From positions 7,170,501-7,234,500 of the forward strand of contig NC_133015.1 in assembly GCF_048564905.1 (NCBI RefSeq): a DNA stretch of 64,000 nt. The letters run 5' to 3'. This stretch comes from Vicugna pacos. Lineage: Eukaryota; Chordata; Mammalia; Artiodactyla; Camelidae. Of this stretch, positions 12,027-23,500 are shown in pieces. Positions within the stretch are counted from its first letter, which is position 1, and each line of letters starts with the position of its first letter. The notes beneath the pieces are model-generated. The model did no database searches and had not been told where the DNA came from. It saw only the letters and a list, made by a program, of their open reading frames with translations. The position numbers and the translations under genes are program-made.

Positions 12027-12167
12027 AGGGGAGAGTATAGCTCAGTGGTAGAGCACGTGCTCAGCATGCATGAGGTCCTGGGTTCAGTCCCTAGTCCCTC
12101 CATTGAAATAAATCAATGAAACTAATTACACCCCCCCCCAAAATAAAGTTAAAAAAATACAAAAAAA
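12027..12167 (+). mobile_element. Camelid tRNA-derived SINE
   Basis: Head 'ggggagagtatagctcagtg' with A box, then 'gtcctgggttcagtccc' with B box, then an A/C-rich tail. Flanking direct repeats 'aagaactgcaattcag' (12011-12026) and 'aagaattgcaatttag' (12168-12183) are a target-site duplication with two differences, so the insertion has aged slightly. Confidence 0.93.
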
Positions 12168-12183
12168 AAGAATTGCAATTTAG

Positions 12184-14395
12184 GAGACACAGATTTGGGT
12201 AAAACTGAAACAGTGTCCCAGGGAAGAGAAAGAGTCAGGGGCTTATTCAGACAAAATCCACAAGTTTGTTCCAGAATTGTCATTGATCCCGATGGAAATA
12301 TTTGTCCTTATGGGGCAGGTTGTCGTGAGTTATTTTAGGGTAAGTGTCCCATAAGTGTCTTGAGTTTCTGGAACACTGGGCAGGTGTTCTGGATGCATGT
12401 GTTAAGAGAATAAGTGGTCAAAAGGTCAGATTTCATCTAGGCTAAGACATGCATAAATCACACTTCTTCAATGGCCTCCCAGCTTCATTTTAGAGACTCT
12501 TAGCAACACCAGCATCATTTTGATTTTCCTTTCACACACTTTACACAGCCATGATTGGTCAGACAAGAGATCCAGAGGTAGAGTAGCCTTCTATTGCTAG
12601 CCAGTTTTTTGTTTTTTTGTAATAAAGTTTCTTTCCAACTCTTAAGAGAGATGATTCTATGGTACATTGTTCCAAAATTAAAAACTCTATCTGCAATATC
12701 AGCCTATGTTACGTCAAAACCTAAAATTGCATAGGGTATCCTGAAGATTCCACCCATGAGGACCAGTGCTTTGTGTTTGTAAATTTCTGTCATTTTTAAA
12801 TCAAAGTCCACAAAACAATGAACTATTAACTAAGAAAGTCTTGGTATGCGGAGTCTGAATTTTACTATTATTATTATTAGTTTTTTTTTTTTTTTTTTAG
12901 TGAAAGGAGTTGCCATTTAAAATAAGTCAGCTCCAGAGACTAAATAGAGTTAAAAGATACCCAACATTGCTGGGGAAGGAATCACCATGGTGGTTGCTCT
13001 TTATTATGCAAAGACAAGGCAGTTAGACAAATCTACCACTCATGCAGGTGATAACCAGAGTACTCAGTGGCTTAACAAAGGCCATCCTTCCAGAACAGCC
13101 TCCATGAACAGTCATGTCTGGGGAGGTGTCAGGGGCACTGGGTCTCACCTCACTTCCATCTTGAGGTTTAGCATAATTGAAACCTCTCTCATGGATGGAA
13201 GTCAGCTCGTAGGAAAGGATATCAAAGGCCCTCAAGAGTGTACTCACCATTGTATCAGGGAAGTCTGGAATGGTGACATGGACACCACACCAGGGAGCAG
13301 ATTTTGTCCTAGTATAGTGTGTGGCTGAGGCTGGAACCTGACCCCTCCGTAACCCCCAACCAAAGGATCTGAACTTTGTGGTTGGGAACAATGGCTGCAG
13401 ATGTGACTGTAGCTTTTAAAACTGTCCCTCTGGAAAGCCAAGAGCAATGCACCAGGAACCGAGGTCTTTGCAGCCACCGAAACCACTCACAACCAGTCTG
13501 CAGCACTGCCAAAACCAGATCTGAGCACTAGACCGCCCAGTGCACTAGAGGATTCTTCATTTTACTTTCAGTTACGCGTTTGAAAGCAGAACGACCTCCT
13601 TGGACTGAAAAAACTCCGAGTTACTGAAGGACAATTATAGGGTGGCAGCTGAGGCCCCTAGAAAAAGATTGTACTTCTTGCTCATTTGAGGTAGGAAGCT
13701 TGAAATGGTTTTAATTGGAAGGAATGAGATATTTGATCTTCTATCTGTCTTACTTCAATTTGCTTACACTGATTTTAGCAGGTTTGCCTGATTTTAGCAG
13801 CTTTGCCAAAGAAGTGGGACCATGTTTATTTAGAGGTTTAAGGAGGACTCTGATGACATTTCTGCAAATGCCTGGAAATTTCTATTTGGTTAAAAATCAA
13901 CACTTGTCACCATGTAATTGGCAAGATTTTTATTTTAAAGTGACAGACAATGAAGAACCAAAAAGCTAATTTCTGACTTTTTATAAATCAAGAAATCAAA
14001 AGCATCTTTTGCTAGAAAAATCAAGGTGTTCAAATCAGAAACTCAATGGTATCATTCTTTAGAAGAATGGAGACAAAGTTCTGGCTGATTGTGAGGTCTG
14101 AGAACTGGCCCTACAGTTGATGTCATCGATCCTAGAGAAGGCTTTCATTTGTAACACACTGGTGACGACACCCCATCTTCTGAGCAAATTAAGAGAAGCA
14201 ATCACTGCAAATACGAGGAGCCAAATAACCTGATTCCTTGGGCCTGCTGTGGTTGGGACATCTTTTGTCTGTGCAATGCCTTTTGGATTATAATAGTAAG
14301 ACTATATACACTATGATGCCAGACGTGTTATTTCAAGAAGAGTACACATTTTAAGGACCATAGACTAGTCCTTGTATCTCATGCGATGCAGCCTC
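12184..14395. other. Intergenic, SLC10A5 to IMPA1, nothing recognised
   Basis: A long T run at about 12881-12898. The overlapping open frames on both strands at 12987-13512 resemble no family I recognise and have no gene structure around them. Confidence 0.4.
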
Positions 14396-14399
14396 ATCG

Positions 14400-14625
14400 T
14401 GCCATGTGTTCTCTCAGTGTGGACTTTGGAGCCAGTGTGTTCTGCTCTCTGCTCTTGCTGTGTGGCCTGAGGACAAATAACTTCTTTAAGCCTCAGTTTC
14501 CTTGTCCATATGATGAAACCGATCATACCTTCTCATGGAACTGTAGCAATGTTTTAAGTACAATGATGCCTATGAAAACACAAGTGCCTGAAACGTGGTA
14601 AGTCCTCAATAAATGGCAACCAAAT
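14400..14625 (+). mobile_element. MIR SINE
   Basis: MIR phrases in order: 'ctgtgtggcctgaggac', 'ttctttaagcctcagtttcc', 'catatgatgaaaccgatc', and the tail 'gtcctcaataaatgg'. Confidence 0.65.
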
Positions 14626-14654
14626 GAATAGGGCAGTTGGTTCGAGGTAACAAA

Positions 14655-14691
14655 TATCTATCTGTCTGTCTATCTATCTATCTATCTATCA
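14655..14691 (+). repeat. (TATC)n / (TGTC) microsatellite
   Basis: Short tetranucleotide tract of TATC with a few TGTC units. Confidence 0.9.
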
Positions 14692-15429
14692 CAGGTTCAC
14701 TGTAGTGTACATTGCTGGGGAGGAAGAAAACTTTCCTCTAGGAAACCTTCCAGGTTTTATGGCTGGTGTAAGAATTAAATTGATATGTGACAGATTAACA
14801 GGAGAAAATGAAATTTAATTTTGTATATATGAAACTCTTATACCCATGAAAGTCAGAGACCCCACATGCATAAAGAAGATCAGAGGCAGAAAATTAAAAA
14901 GAGGACTATATGCCATCCTGAGCTAAGGAATGGGATAAGGGCCTGGGGCTTCCAAGGCCAGGAGGGTCACTCCATGAACAAGAAGAAAAGTAGATGTTTG
15001 GTAATTATTCACTCTACCATACAGACGGGGTCCCTTAAATAAAATTTATCTCCAGTAATAACTCACATTTTCTGAGAAAAATCCCCAATTTAAAGCCAAG
15101 TAGTTCAGGTTGGAACAGTAGTTTCTCTTACACTCACGGGGTCTCAACTCCCTTTAGCTCAAAATAATCCTCACGCAAAAAGTGGAACATTTGCGGACGG
15201 CTCCCTTAAGAATCCCTATATCATGTATATATGTAGCGTAGGTTTACGCAGCATGGGTTTAGCAAATGAAAGGGAGGGAGAAAGAAAGGTAAATAAGAAA
15301 ATGAGGAGAAGACAAAAGGGACAGACAAATTAGAGGAGAGGAATTTTTTTTAAAAATTATAGAAGAATGCACAGCTGGGATAAAGAGATTAGAAGAACCA
15401 GAGGCTGAAAAAAAAGAGGCCGGAACCCA
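14692..15429. other. Upstream of the IMPA1 promoter, nothing recognised
   Basis: Purine-rich DNA running into the CpG island. No repeat or exon identified. Confidence 0.4.
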
Positions 15430-15960
15430 AAGGTCTGGGCAGGGCGGGGCAGGTCAGGAAGCAATCCCCAGCGCGGGCAGCCTGGGGCCGGGGTCGGGGT
15501 GGTGCTCTGTCGCCGGGCGGGGTCAGGAGAAGCCACGCCCCGTGGGCGGGCCGCAGGGGCGGGACTTCCTGTCGGAGGCTTTACCCTTCAGCCTCCTCTC
15601 ACTCTTCTGCGGAAGAGCACAGCCTGGGATCCGGCCGGTGCCGTTGTGACTCCCACGCCCTCCAACCCGAGGTGAGACCTGCCTTCTGCGACCCCGCACC
15701 GACCCTCGGGTAGGCTCGGCGGGCGCTGTGGGCGCGGGGCGGCCCCGGGCGGCCCTCCGGGATGGGTCGGGGTGGGTGGGCGCGGTCGGCGGGGCGGGGT
15801 CGGCGCCCGGGGACCCAGGCCGCAGTTGGGGCGCTTCCCCCCCTGCAGTGCTGTCCTGAGCCGCCCGCCCGGTGGCACCAGAACCGGCCCCTACGTTGTG
15901 CAGGGGTCTCGCCCGCGCGATCTCGCAGAACCTTTGCGGCAGCTTATGTAGGATAATTTC
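15430..15960 (+). promoter_or_regulatory. IMPA1: IMPA1 CpG-island promoter
   Basis: Abrupt switch from AT-rich DNA to a dense GC and CpG block, the only one in the window. It holds several GC boxes of Sp1/KLF type (for example 'ggggcgggg' and 'gggcggggt') and an ETS-like 'acttcctg' just upstream of the inferred first exon. No TATA box is visible at the expected place, consistent with a housekeeping CpG-island promoter with dispersed starts. Open frames here on either strand are by-products of GC richness. Confidence 0.85.
15590..15671 (+). other. IMPA1: IMPA1 exon 1 (non-coding, inferred)
   Basis: Sequence ending 'ctccaacccgag' followed by a consensus donor 'gtgaga' at 15672. Joining it to the acceptor at 18637 puts the IMPA1 ATG at the start of exon 2. 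The transcription start is not determined; 15590 is a guess from position within the CpG island. Confidence 0.6.
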
Positions 15961-16369
15961 CTCTTTTTCATTTTACCGACTCCAAAGAAGCTCAGAAAGA
16001 CCTGGCATATTTCCAGGGGCACGTAGTCCCTGTGTGAGCCCCCGATCCCGCGCTGTCCGCAGTCGTGCTGCTGGGGACAGGTGACAGGAAGGTGGCATGG
16101 CTCCCACCGCAGTGACCAGGACAGAAACAGTTGGAAATGTTGCAGATGTTTGTCTTTGAGATAGTGAAGGTGGACAAAATATGCTCCCTTCCTTAAGGAC
16201 ATGATACTCAAAGCTGGTTGGGAATATAAGGCGTGCACACAAATGACCAAAGTGGAAGGAAGATAGTTCTGAGGCCCTGAGAGAAATGTACAAAGTTTTA
16301 TAGGGTCTTTCAGGCTTAAATACCCTCCGAGCTGCTCTGGGCATGTTCCCTCCTAAGGAGTGTCATTCA

Positions 16370-17200
16370 AACCTAGGGCTAGATTGTACCTACTCAGATG
16401 ACTTACATATTTCTATCTGCTCGCCGTACCTCTCCTCTGAGCTCAGGATCCATATATTCAGCTGCCTAATTGACATCTCCTTGTGGTTTCACAAAGGCTC
16501 CTCCTCATCCTCTACTAGTTAAACTCTTGATCTCCCCACCTCCTGTCCAAATCCCAAATTTGACTCCTTTCTGTTGCTTCCTATTTTAGTCAATGTCACC
16601 ATTATCCATTCAGTTGCCAAACTGGGAAATCTGGCATCATTAAACTCTTCCTCTCCCTCTTACCCCAAACCCAATCTAATACTAACCTCCCCTCAACGTT
16701 ACCCCCCAAAGCAAACAGCCCACTCTCCACTCTTCCCTCCACCCTCCAGTCCATTCTGTTCAATAGCCGGGATGTCACGATAATCTCATGGCTCTTGAAT
16801 TGAAACCTTACCTCTAAGGCCCTGCATGGGATGATCCCTCTATCTCCCCAGCCTCATCCCTCCCCGTTTGCCTTGATCTTTGAACTGTCACAATTGGGCC
16901 TTTCAGTTACTCTGCACATACCAGGAGTCCTGCAGTTGATTTAGTTAATACCATTCACTTGTCCATCAGAGCTTGGTTGAATGATGTCCCTAGGGAAACC
17001 AGGTCTAATATCTAAAACCAGGTCAGAGGTCCCCTGTTACATGCTTCTCAATGCACTTTCCTACTTAGCCTTTATTAAATGTGTGATTTTGCAGGTAGTC
17101 TGTGATCTTTTTTTTTATTAGTATCTGTCTCCCCATTGGAGAGTAAATGTCAACCTGGCGTGTCTTTCTTCACCATGATGCAGTGCACATATAATAGGTA
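16370..17200 (+). mobile_element. Ancient L2-type LINE remnant in IMPA1 intron 1
   Basis: Diverged coding-strand LINE: 'attgacatctcc', 'ctcttgatctccccacc', 'tcagttgccaaactggg', 'ctctaaggccctgcatggg', and 'ctgtctccccattggagag' follow the expected order of the C-terminal ORF and 3' region of an L2-like element. No open frame is retained. Confidence 0.45.
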
Positions 17201-18636
17201 TTTGGCACACAGCTCTCGAATGGTTAAACAAATTATGACTTCTGGGTGGAGACCCCTTGGACGAAAGGGTGGCTTTTGAAATGAGCCTGGAAGAATTGGT
17301 AGGAGTGATAATATATCAGCGCTGTTAGAACAGGGAGGGATGAGGGGCCTAAGCAAAGTTTCTGGCTAGAAAGCAGATTCATTGTGAGAACACCTAATTC
17401 TGTTAAGCCCTAGAAGAGAGAAATGGGAGTGAGTAAGAATGAAACAAACAAACAAAAAAGAGTTTGGAAACAATTCTTGAAATGCTCTAAGCAGTTACTT
17501 CAATAGCTCGAAAAGTGGCTGCCTTTTTAAATGATTTAAACGCTTATATCAGGAAGAAGTGACTGGCAGAAACAGCTCCAGGTATCTGTCCTTTGCCCTC
17601 CCTTTCCTTTCCCCCTTTCCCCTTCCCTCCCCCTTCCTATACTTTGGGCGCCGTGATTGTGATTTGCAACCCGGTCTTCAAGGGGAATCTCCGCGTCAGT
17701 TATTCTCAGCTATAAAAGGACAAAATTAGAGTTGCTTTATAAATGATGCCACATTTTTCTGGAGTCTGACAGCTTAAAAAGTGTCACTGTCTTAGGTACA
17801 GATTTTAGAGTGTGGTCAAGCCAGTGTTGAGTTATTTCAGTCTTCTCTTCAGAAGTCAGTGGAAAACTGGACAGTTCAGAGGACAAAAATAGCTTGTTTT
17901 TTTTTTCCCTCTCTGAAACTTGGAGGAATAAATTCCTTTTTTGCTTAATTTTTTTTTTTTGAAGTCCCGGAATTTTCTTGCCTCGGAATGTTCTGATAGA
18001 AAGATCAGGGGACTTTAGATCCAGAATTGAGTTTGAATTCTGAGTGTTCTCTGCTCAAATCGCTGGGCTTTAAGTTCTTCATCTTTACAACCTCATTAAA
18101 AATAAAGTCACACGTATAAACACCGAACTACCTGACCTTCAGTTAGTACCTGTGCTTCTGCTCCTTCCCTTCAGAGCTTCTTTAATTTCCATCCATGATC
18201 GTTTGAATCCACAGATGGCCAAAACTGCAGGTACTGAGGGCTGTGTTACCCGTGTTCTCTCTCTAATTTTTACTTTATTCTTAATCCAAACATGCACCCA
18301 TCTTTTAAAATATTTCTCATGTCCTTTCGCCTCCATTCTCCAAACTATTGTTTTTTAAAATGTGATATCGTATGGGCACTTTGGGAGACACTTTTATACA
18401 GTCCTTTTTGTTATGGAAATATTTCTACAAAGAAGTAAAGTAATTTAGTTAAAAAATGTTTCTTCATGGACCTATGAGTGAATATTGAAAACAGTTGAAC
18501 TCTAGAATGAGAAAGGGTGAATCCTGAGTGAGTGTTTTGCAAATTGAGATGATTTTGTGAAGTAACTATTGTATAATTAAGACTTTGAGAGATTGGTAAC
18601 TGCTTTGGCTTTATATGCGTTAAATCCATTCAACAG
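17201..18636 (+). other. IMPA1: Rest of IMPA1 intron 1
   Basis: No further element recognised. There is a short CT-rich tract at 17590-17640. The intron ends in a modest acceptor 'catttcaacag'-like context, with AG at 18635-18636 directly before the ATG. Confidence 0.5.
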
Positions 18637-18699
18637 ATGGCCGATCCTTGGCAGGAATGCATGGATTATGCAGTAACCCTCGCGAGAAAAGCAGGAGAG
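18637..18699 (+). CDS. IMPA1: IMPA1 coding exon 1 (exon 2)
   Basis: Encodes residues 1-21, [20 protein letters not shown] then E, starting with the ATG right after the acceptor AG. Donor 'gtatga' at 18700. The following intron is only 375 bp. Confidence 0.95.
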
Positions 18700-20517
18700 G
18701 TATGAACTGACATCTTGTCAGCCATGATGTGATGGATGTGGACAGTGTGTGGTTGCCTTGTTACATAAAACATGTATTTTAATTAATCTGTATTTTTTTC
18801 CACTTTGCCAAACTTTAATGGAGTGAATACTTCCATTTTATGTCATTAAACTTTTTGTGATGACAGTTGTGAATCTAAAATAGGATGTAAGACTCTGTGA
18901 TTTAATACTGAGATCATAACCACTATGGGTTTATTTATATACATGATGGTCAGAAATATTTAAGAATATCATTTAAGAGGGGTTGAATGTTTCAAACCAT
19001 TTCTTTAGTTCCTCTTTTATTTTGATTTACAATGACTTATGCTTTTTCTCTTTGCTCACCAAAACTCTTTTTAGGTGATTCGTGAAGCTCTAAAAAATGA
19101 GAGGAATATTATGATTAAAAGTTCCCCAGTTGATTTGGTAACTGCTACTGACCAAAAAGTTGAAAAAATGCTTATCTCTTCCATAAAGGATAAGTATCCA
19201 TCTCACAGGTATTTCCTATTTCAATTTCATGTGATAAAAATGAAACGTAGGTTGGAGTCAATATACTAGATAAAAGTTTTGACCTTAGACTCACAAATTG
19301 AGTGTACTTAATTTAAGCTGAACAGGAATGTATTTGGAGGGTGTCAGGCAGCTCAGGAGCCCCAAGAGCAGGACTCAGGCAGGAACCAGGGAGAAAACCA
19401 GGAGAGCTAGTTAGGGTTAGGGTTAGGGTTGAGGTTAGGGTTGGTGTTAGGGTTAGGGTTCGGATTAAGGTTGGGGTTAGGATTAGGGTAGGGTTTAGGC
19501 CTAAGGTTGGGGTTAAGGTTAGAATTAGGGTTGGGGTTAGAGTTGGGGTTAAAGTAGGGTTGGGGTTAGGGTTGGAGTTAGGGTTACAGTTGGGGTTAAG
19601 GTTAGGGTTGGGGTTAGAGTTGGGGTTAAGATTAGGATTAGGGTTATGGTTAGGGTTGGGGTTAGTGTTAGGATTAGGGTTGGGGTTAGGGTTAGGGTTG
19701 GGGTTAGGGTTAGGGTTGGGGTTAGGAGCCATTGCTTCAGATGCTACCTGTAGCCTCAGTCCTGACTCTCTTGAGTTTTGGGTTAGGGTTAGGGTTTAGA
19801 GTTAGGGTTAGGTTTGAGGTTACGGTTAGGGTTAGGGTTTAGTGTTATGGTTGGGGTTAGGGTTAGGGGTTATGGTTAGGGTTAGAGGTTAGGGTAGTGT
19901 TAGGGCTTGGGTTAGGGTTAGGGTAGAGGTTGGGTTTAGGGTTTAGGGTTGGGGTTAGGGTTTAGTGTTAGGGTGGGGTTAGGGTTAGAGGTTACGGTTA
20001 GGGTTAGGGCTAGGGTTAGGGTTTGGGTTGGGGTTAGAGTTGTGGTTAAATTAGGGTTCGGGTGAGTGTTAGGGTTGGGGTTAGGTTAGGGTTGGGGTTA
20101 GGGTTAGGGTTTAGGGTTAGGTTGGGGTTAGGGTTAGGGGTTACGGTTAGGGGTTAGGGTAGGGTTATGGGTAGGGTTTGGGTTTGGGTTGGGTTAGAGT
20201 TGTGGTTAAATTAGGGTTCGGGTGAGTGTTAGGGTTGGGGTTAGGTTAGGGTTGGGGTTAGGGTTAGGGTTTAGGGTTAGGTTGGGGTTAGGGTTAGGGG
20301 TTACGGTTAGGGGTTAGGGTAGGGTTAGGGGTAGGGTTTGGGTTTGGGTTGGGTTAGAGTTGTGGTTAAATTAGGGTTCGGGTGAGTGTTTGGTTAGGGT
20401 TGGGGTTAGGAGCCATTGCTTCAGATGCTACCTGTAGCCTCAGTCCTGACTCTCTGAGTTTTGGGGTAGGGTTAGGGTTAGGTTTGGTGTTGAGGTTAGG
20501 GTTTAGCGTTAGGGTTT

Positions 20518-20549
<32 letters not shown>

Positions 20550-23500
20550 GTTTTGGGTTAGGAGTCATTGCTTCAGATCCTGATGGTAACCTCAGTCCTG
20601 ACTCTCTGAGCTTTGGGTATCTTTGCCCCATTGGGCTCCAGATTACAAATCCTGGGCAAGAGTATTTGCTTGCTGAGCTCAAGTTGTTGGCCTAAGCTTA
20701 AGCTTGCAGGGAGCAGTGAACAGGAAATATTTGGATTCCTTTATAGTAAGAGGAGTGTTTGGATGCTGGGAAGTTAATGTGACAAATGTCTGTCATAGGC
20801 AAAATCTAGAAGTTCAGTTTTTTTCTCTATATTGCAAACCTTTTTAGGTGCTAAAGTCATGGTAACTTTAAGGAGTTTGAGAGAAAATACTGAAATCAGG
20901 GCTCTCTTATGGGCACAGAAATATAGCAGAAACATTGTCATCACTTCAAAGTCTTCACATTGTCATCCTCTACTTCCTGGTCATGCCATTGGTATGTTAG
21001 CCACTGAGAAGAAAAAAAAAATGTTTAAAGCAGCTAAATATGCTTCCTCTCAATAAAAAGGTTTACAGCTAAGAGAGAAAGAGATAAAAGAAAAAGTCAT
21101 GACAATGATTATTAGGACCGTACAGTATTGAATAAAGGGTATAAATTTTAAAAGTAGGAAAAGAAAGAAGAAATCCAATGAACTCAGACACCGTTTCTAT
21201 AATTTATCTGAGATTTACTGTGAATCGTGTTTCAGGAAGGCATGTAGACACAGTAATTTTGATGGGTGATTTGATTTCTCATTGAGTTATTAATGTTCTC
21301 TATCTTGTCTGTAACAAATCACCCTACCTAAAAACTTAGCAGCTCTAGACAACAAACATTTTAGAGTTTTCTAGGGTCAGGAATATGGGAGATGCCGGGC
21401 TGCATGGTTCTGACCAGGGTCTCATAGACTTATAGTCAAAACGTCAGTTATCTTGAGGCTCATCTGGGGCTGAAGGATCCATGTCTTTCAGTAGTTGTTG
21501 GTGACTTCAGTTCCTCATGGGTTGTCTGCAGGCAGCTTCCCTCAACTCCTCACCGTGTGGGTCCCTCCACAGAGCAGCTCATAACGTGGTGGCCGGCTTC
21601 CCCCATTTGGCCATAGGGAAGGGGAGGCAGGGAGAAATAGAGTGAATACGATGGAAACCACAGTGCCATTTGATGTGCGAGTCCACAGCTTGCACGTTGT
21701 CACTTCCACTGTGTTCTGTTGGTTAGAAACGAGTCACTTAGTCCAAATTCACACTCAAGGCAGCAGGTGTTAGGCGCTACCTGTTGAGGAGAGTAGTTTG
21801 AGAGAATTCGTGGACTTAATTTTAAGACCACCACATTTCCTTCATAGGCTCTCATCTGCAATAAATGGCCTTTCTGCATGTTAGCCTTTACGTATCCTGG
21901 TATTGCATTTGAGAATTTCGAAGTCTGTTATTTTTCACATAACTTTGCTCTGGGGGAAATAAAGCTTTCTCACTTTCAGCAGTCTGAAAAAAAAAGAAAC
22001 AACAATAGAAAAGTGTAGTGTATAGACTTTTGTTATGTTTTCTAGTAGATTCTGTATAGATTAAGGTTTGAAAACTGTTGAAAGCAATGTAAAGATTCGG
22101 CGTTGTCATTTTTGCTTTCAGCTTCATCGGCGAGGAATCTGTGGCTGCTGGGGAGAAAAGCATCTTAACTGACAACCCGACGTGGATCATCGACCCTATT
22201 GATGGAACAACTAATTTCGTACACGGGTATTTTTATAATTTTCATATTGTAATTACTGTTTGTATATTAACTGAATAGGCCATTAAACATGTTCACAAAT
22301 ATATCTTTAGAGAATTGTGTAATTTGTAGAGTAAAACATTATGCAGAATTTTCATCAGCTGTGGAGGAGGTGATGAAATATTAATGTTGTAAACTTGTCT
22401 TATGCAGTGAAGTGCCCTGGTCACCATTCTTTTCCTCACTGTTGAAACCATATAAAAATGTGTGCAAGTAGCTTTGCTGCTTTGAGGTCAATTAAGGAAC
22501 TCACTCACTCAGTACTGGAGTGTTATCTGTATAGAAGGGGTTCAATCCAGGAGAAAAAACGTTAAAAAGAGCATGAGTTTTTAAGATGTGTGACCTTGGG
22601 CAAATTACTTTATCTTCCTAAACCTCAATTTTTTTTTATTCTGTAAAATGGACACATTAATGGTACCTGCCTCATAGAATTGCTTGTTGATGGGACTCAA
22701 TGAGTTGTACATTTATGTAAGAACTTAGTATAGTGCCTGGCACAAAGTAAGTATATAACACACACACACATATATTCTATATATTATATAAAATACATAG
22801 TATTCTATAGAATACTACTCTGTAGAATAGTGTATATATAGAATATATATACAAAGTAGGTATATTATTCAATATATATAGAAGAAAGCCTGATGGAATT
22901 GCCAGTGAGGGTTCAAATGAGTAGCCTGGTTTGGTGGCATTACACATAGTTGTTGTATTTGAAGTTGCCATGTAGTGTTACATATCTTTACTAATAGACT
23001 TGTTAAAGTCATAAAGGTAAGATCTAGAGTCTGTATGTGATGGAATGTTCACATGGAAAGATGCTCATAAAATAATGTAACATAGTGATTATAGTATAGT
23101 GTCGAGTATGATCCCATTTTTGTTAAAATTTGTTTTTATTTTCTGAAAAAAAATGTTACATAGTTACTGTATTCATGGCATTGGGCATTCCGAAGGTATA
23201 AAATGGCATGCAGTGTTAAGTGTCCATCCCACCTCCGACCCCAGCTTCTCAGGACCCATCTCTGGAGGTGTTCACTGTTACTGGTTTCTTGTGGATCCTC
23301 TCAGAGATGTCTCCTGTCTGTAGAAGCATCCTGTGTGTATGCATCTGTCTGTGCTACCCTCTCCCGCCCCCACCATTTATACAGAGGGTTGTACTGTGCA
23401 CACACTTCTGGGGGAGGAGAGATGAGACTGTTCATTTGAAAAAATTTGTAAGCAATGTATTATGAAAAGAAGTGTTTATTGAAAATAAGTTGTCTCTTGG

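Noticed and set aside
12027-12100. tRNA gene-like A and B boxes (also in the other SINE copies)
   Set aside because: The heads end in A-rich tails with target-site duplications and lack a full cloverleaf. They are SINEs, not tRNA genes.
12987-13512. Overlapping open frames on both strands (up to 122 codons)
   Set aside because: Frames on opposite strands of the same DNA, no homology that I can see and no gene signals.
15588-16344. Several open frames on both strands in and after the CpG island
   Set aside because: High GC lowers stop frequency. IMPA1 translation starts at 18637 in exon 2 and the island exon is untranslated.
19313-19799. Open frames of 139 and 152 codons on opposite strands, (Asn-Pro)n and Gly/Leu/Arg/Val-rich
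   Set aside because: They are translations of the TTAGGG-like array. A stop-free hexamer-type repeat opens frames on both strands. No start context or homology.
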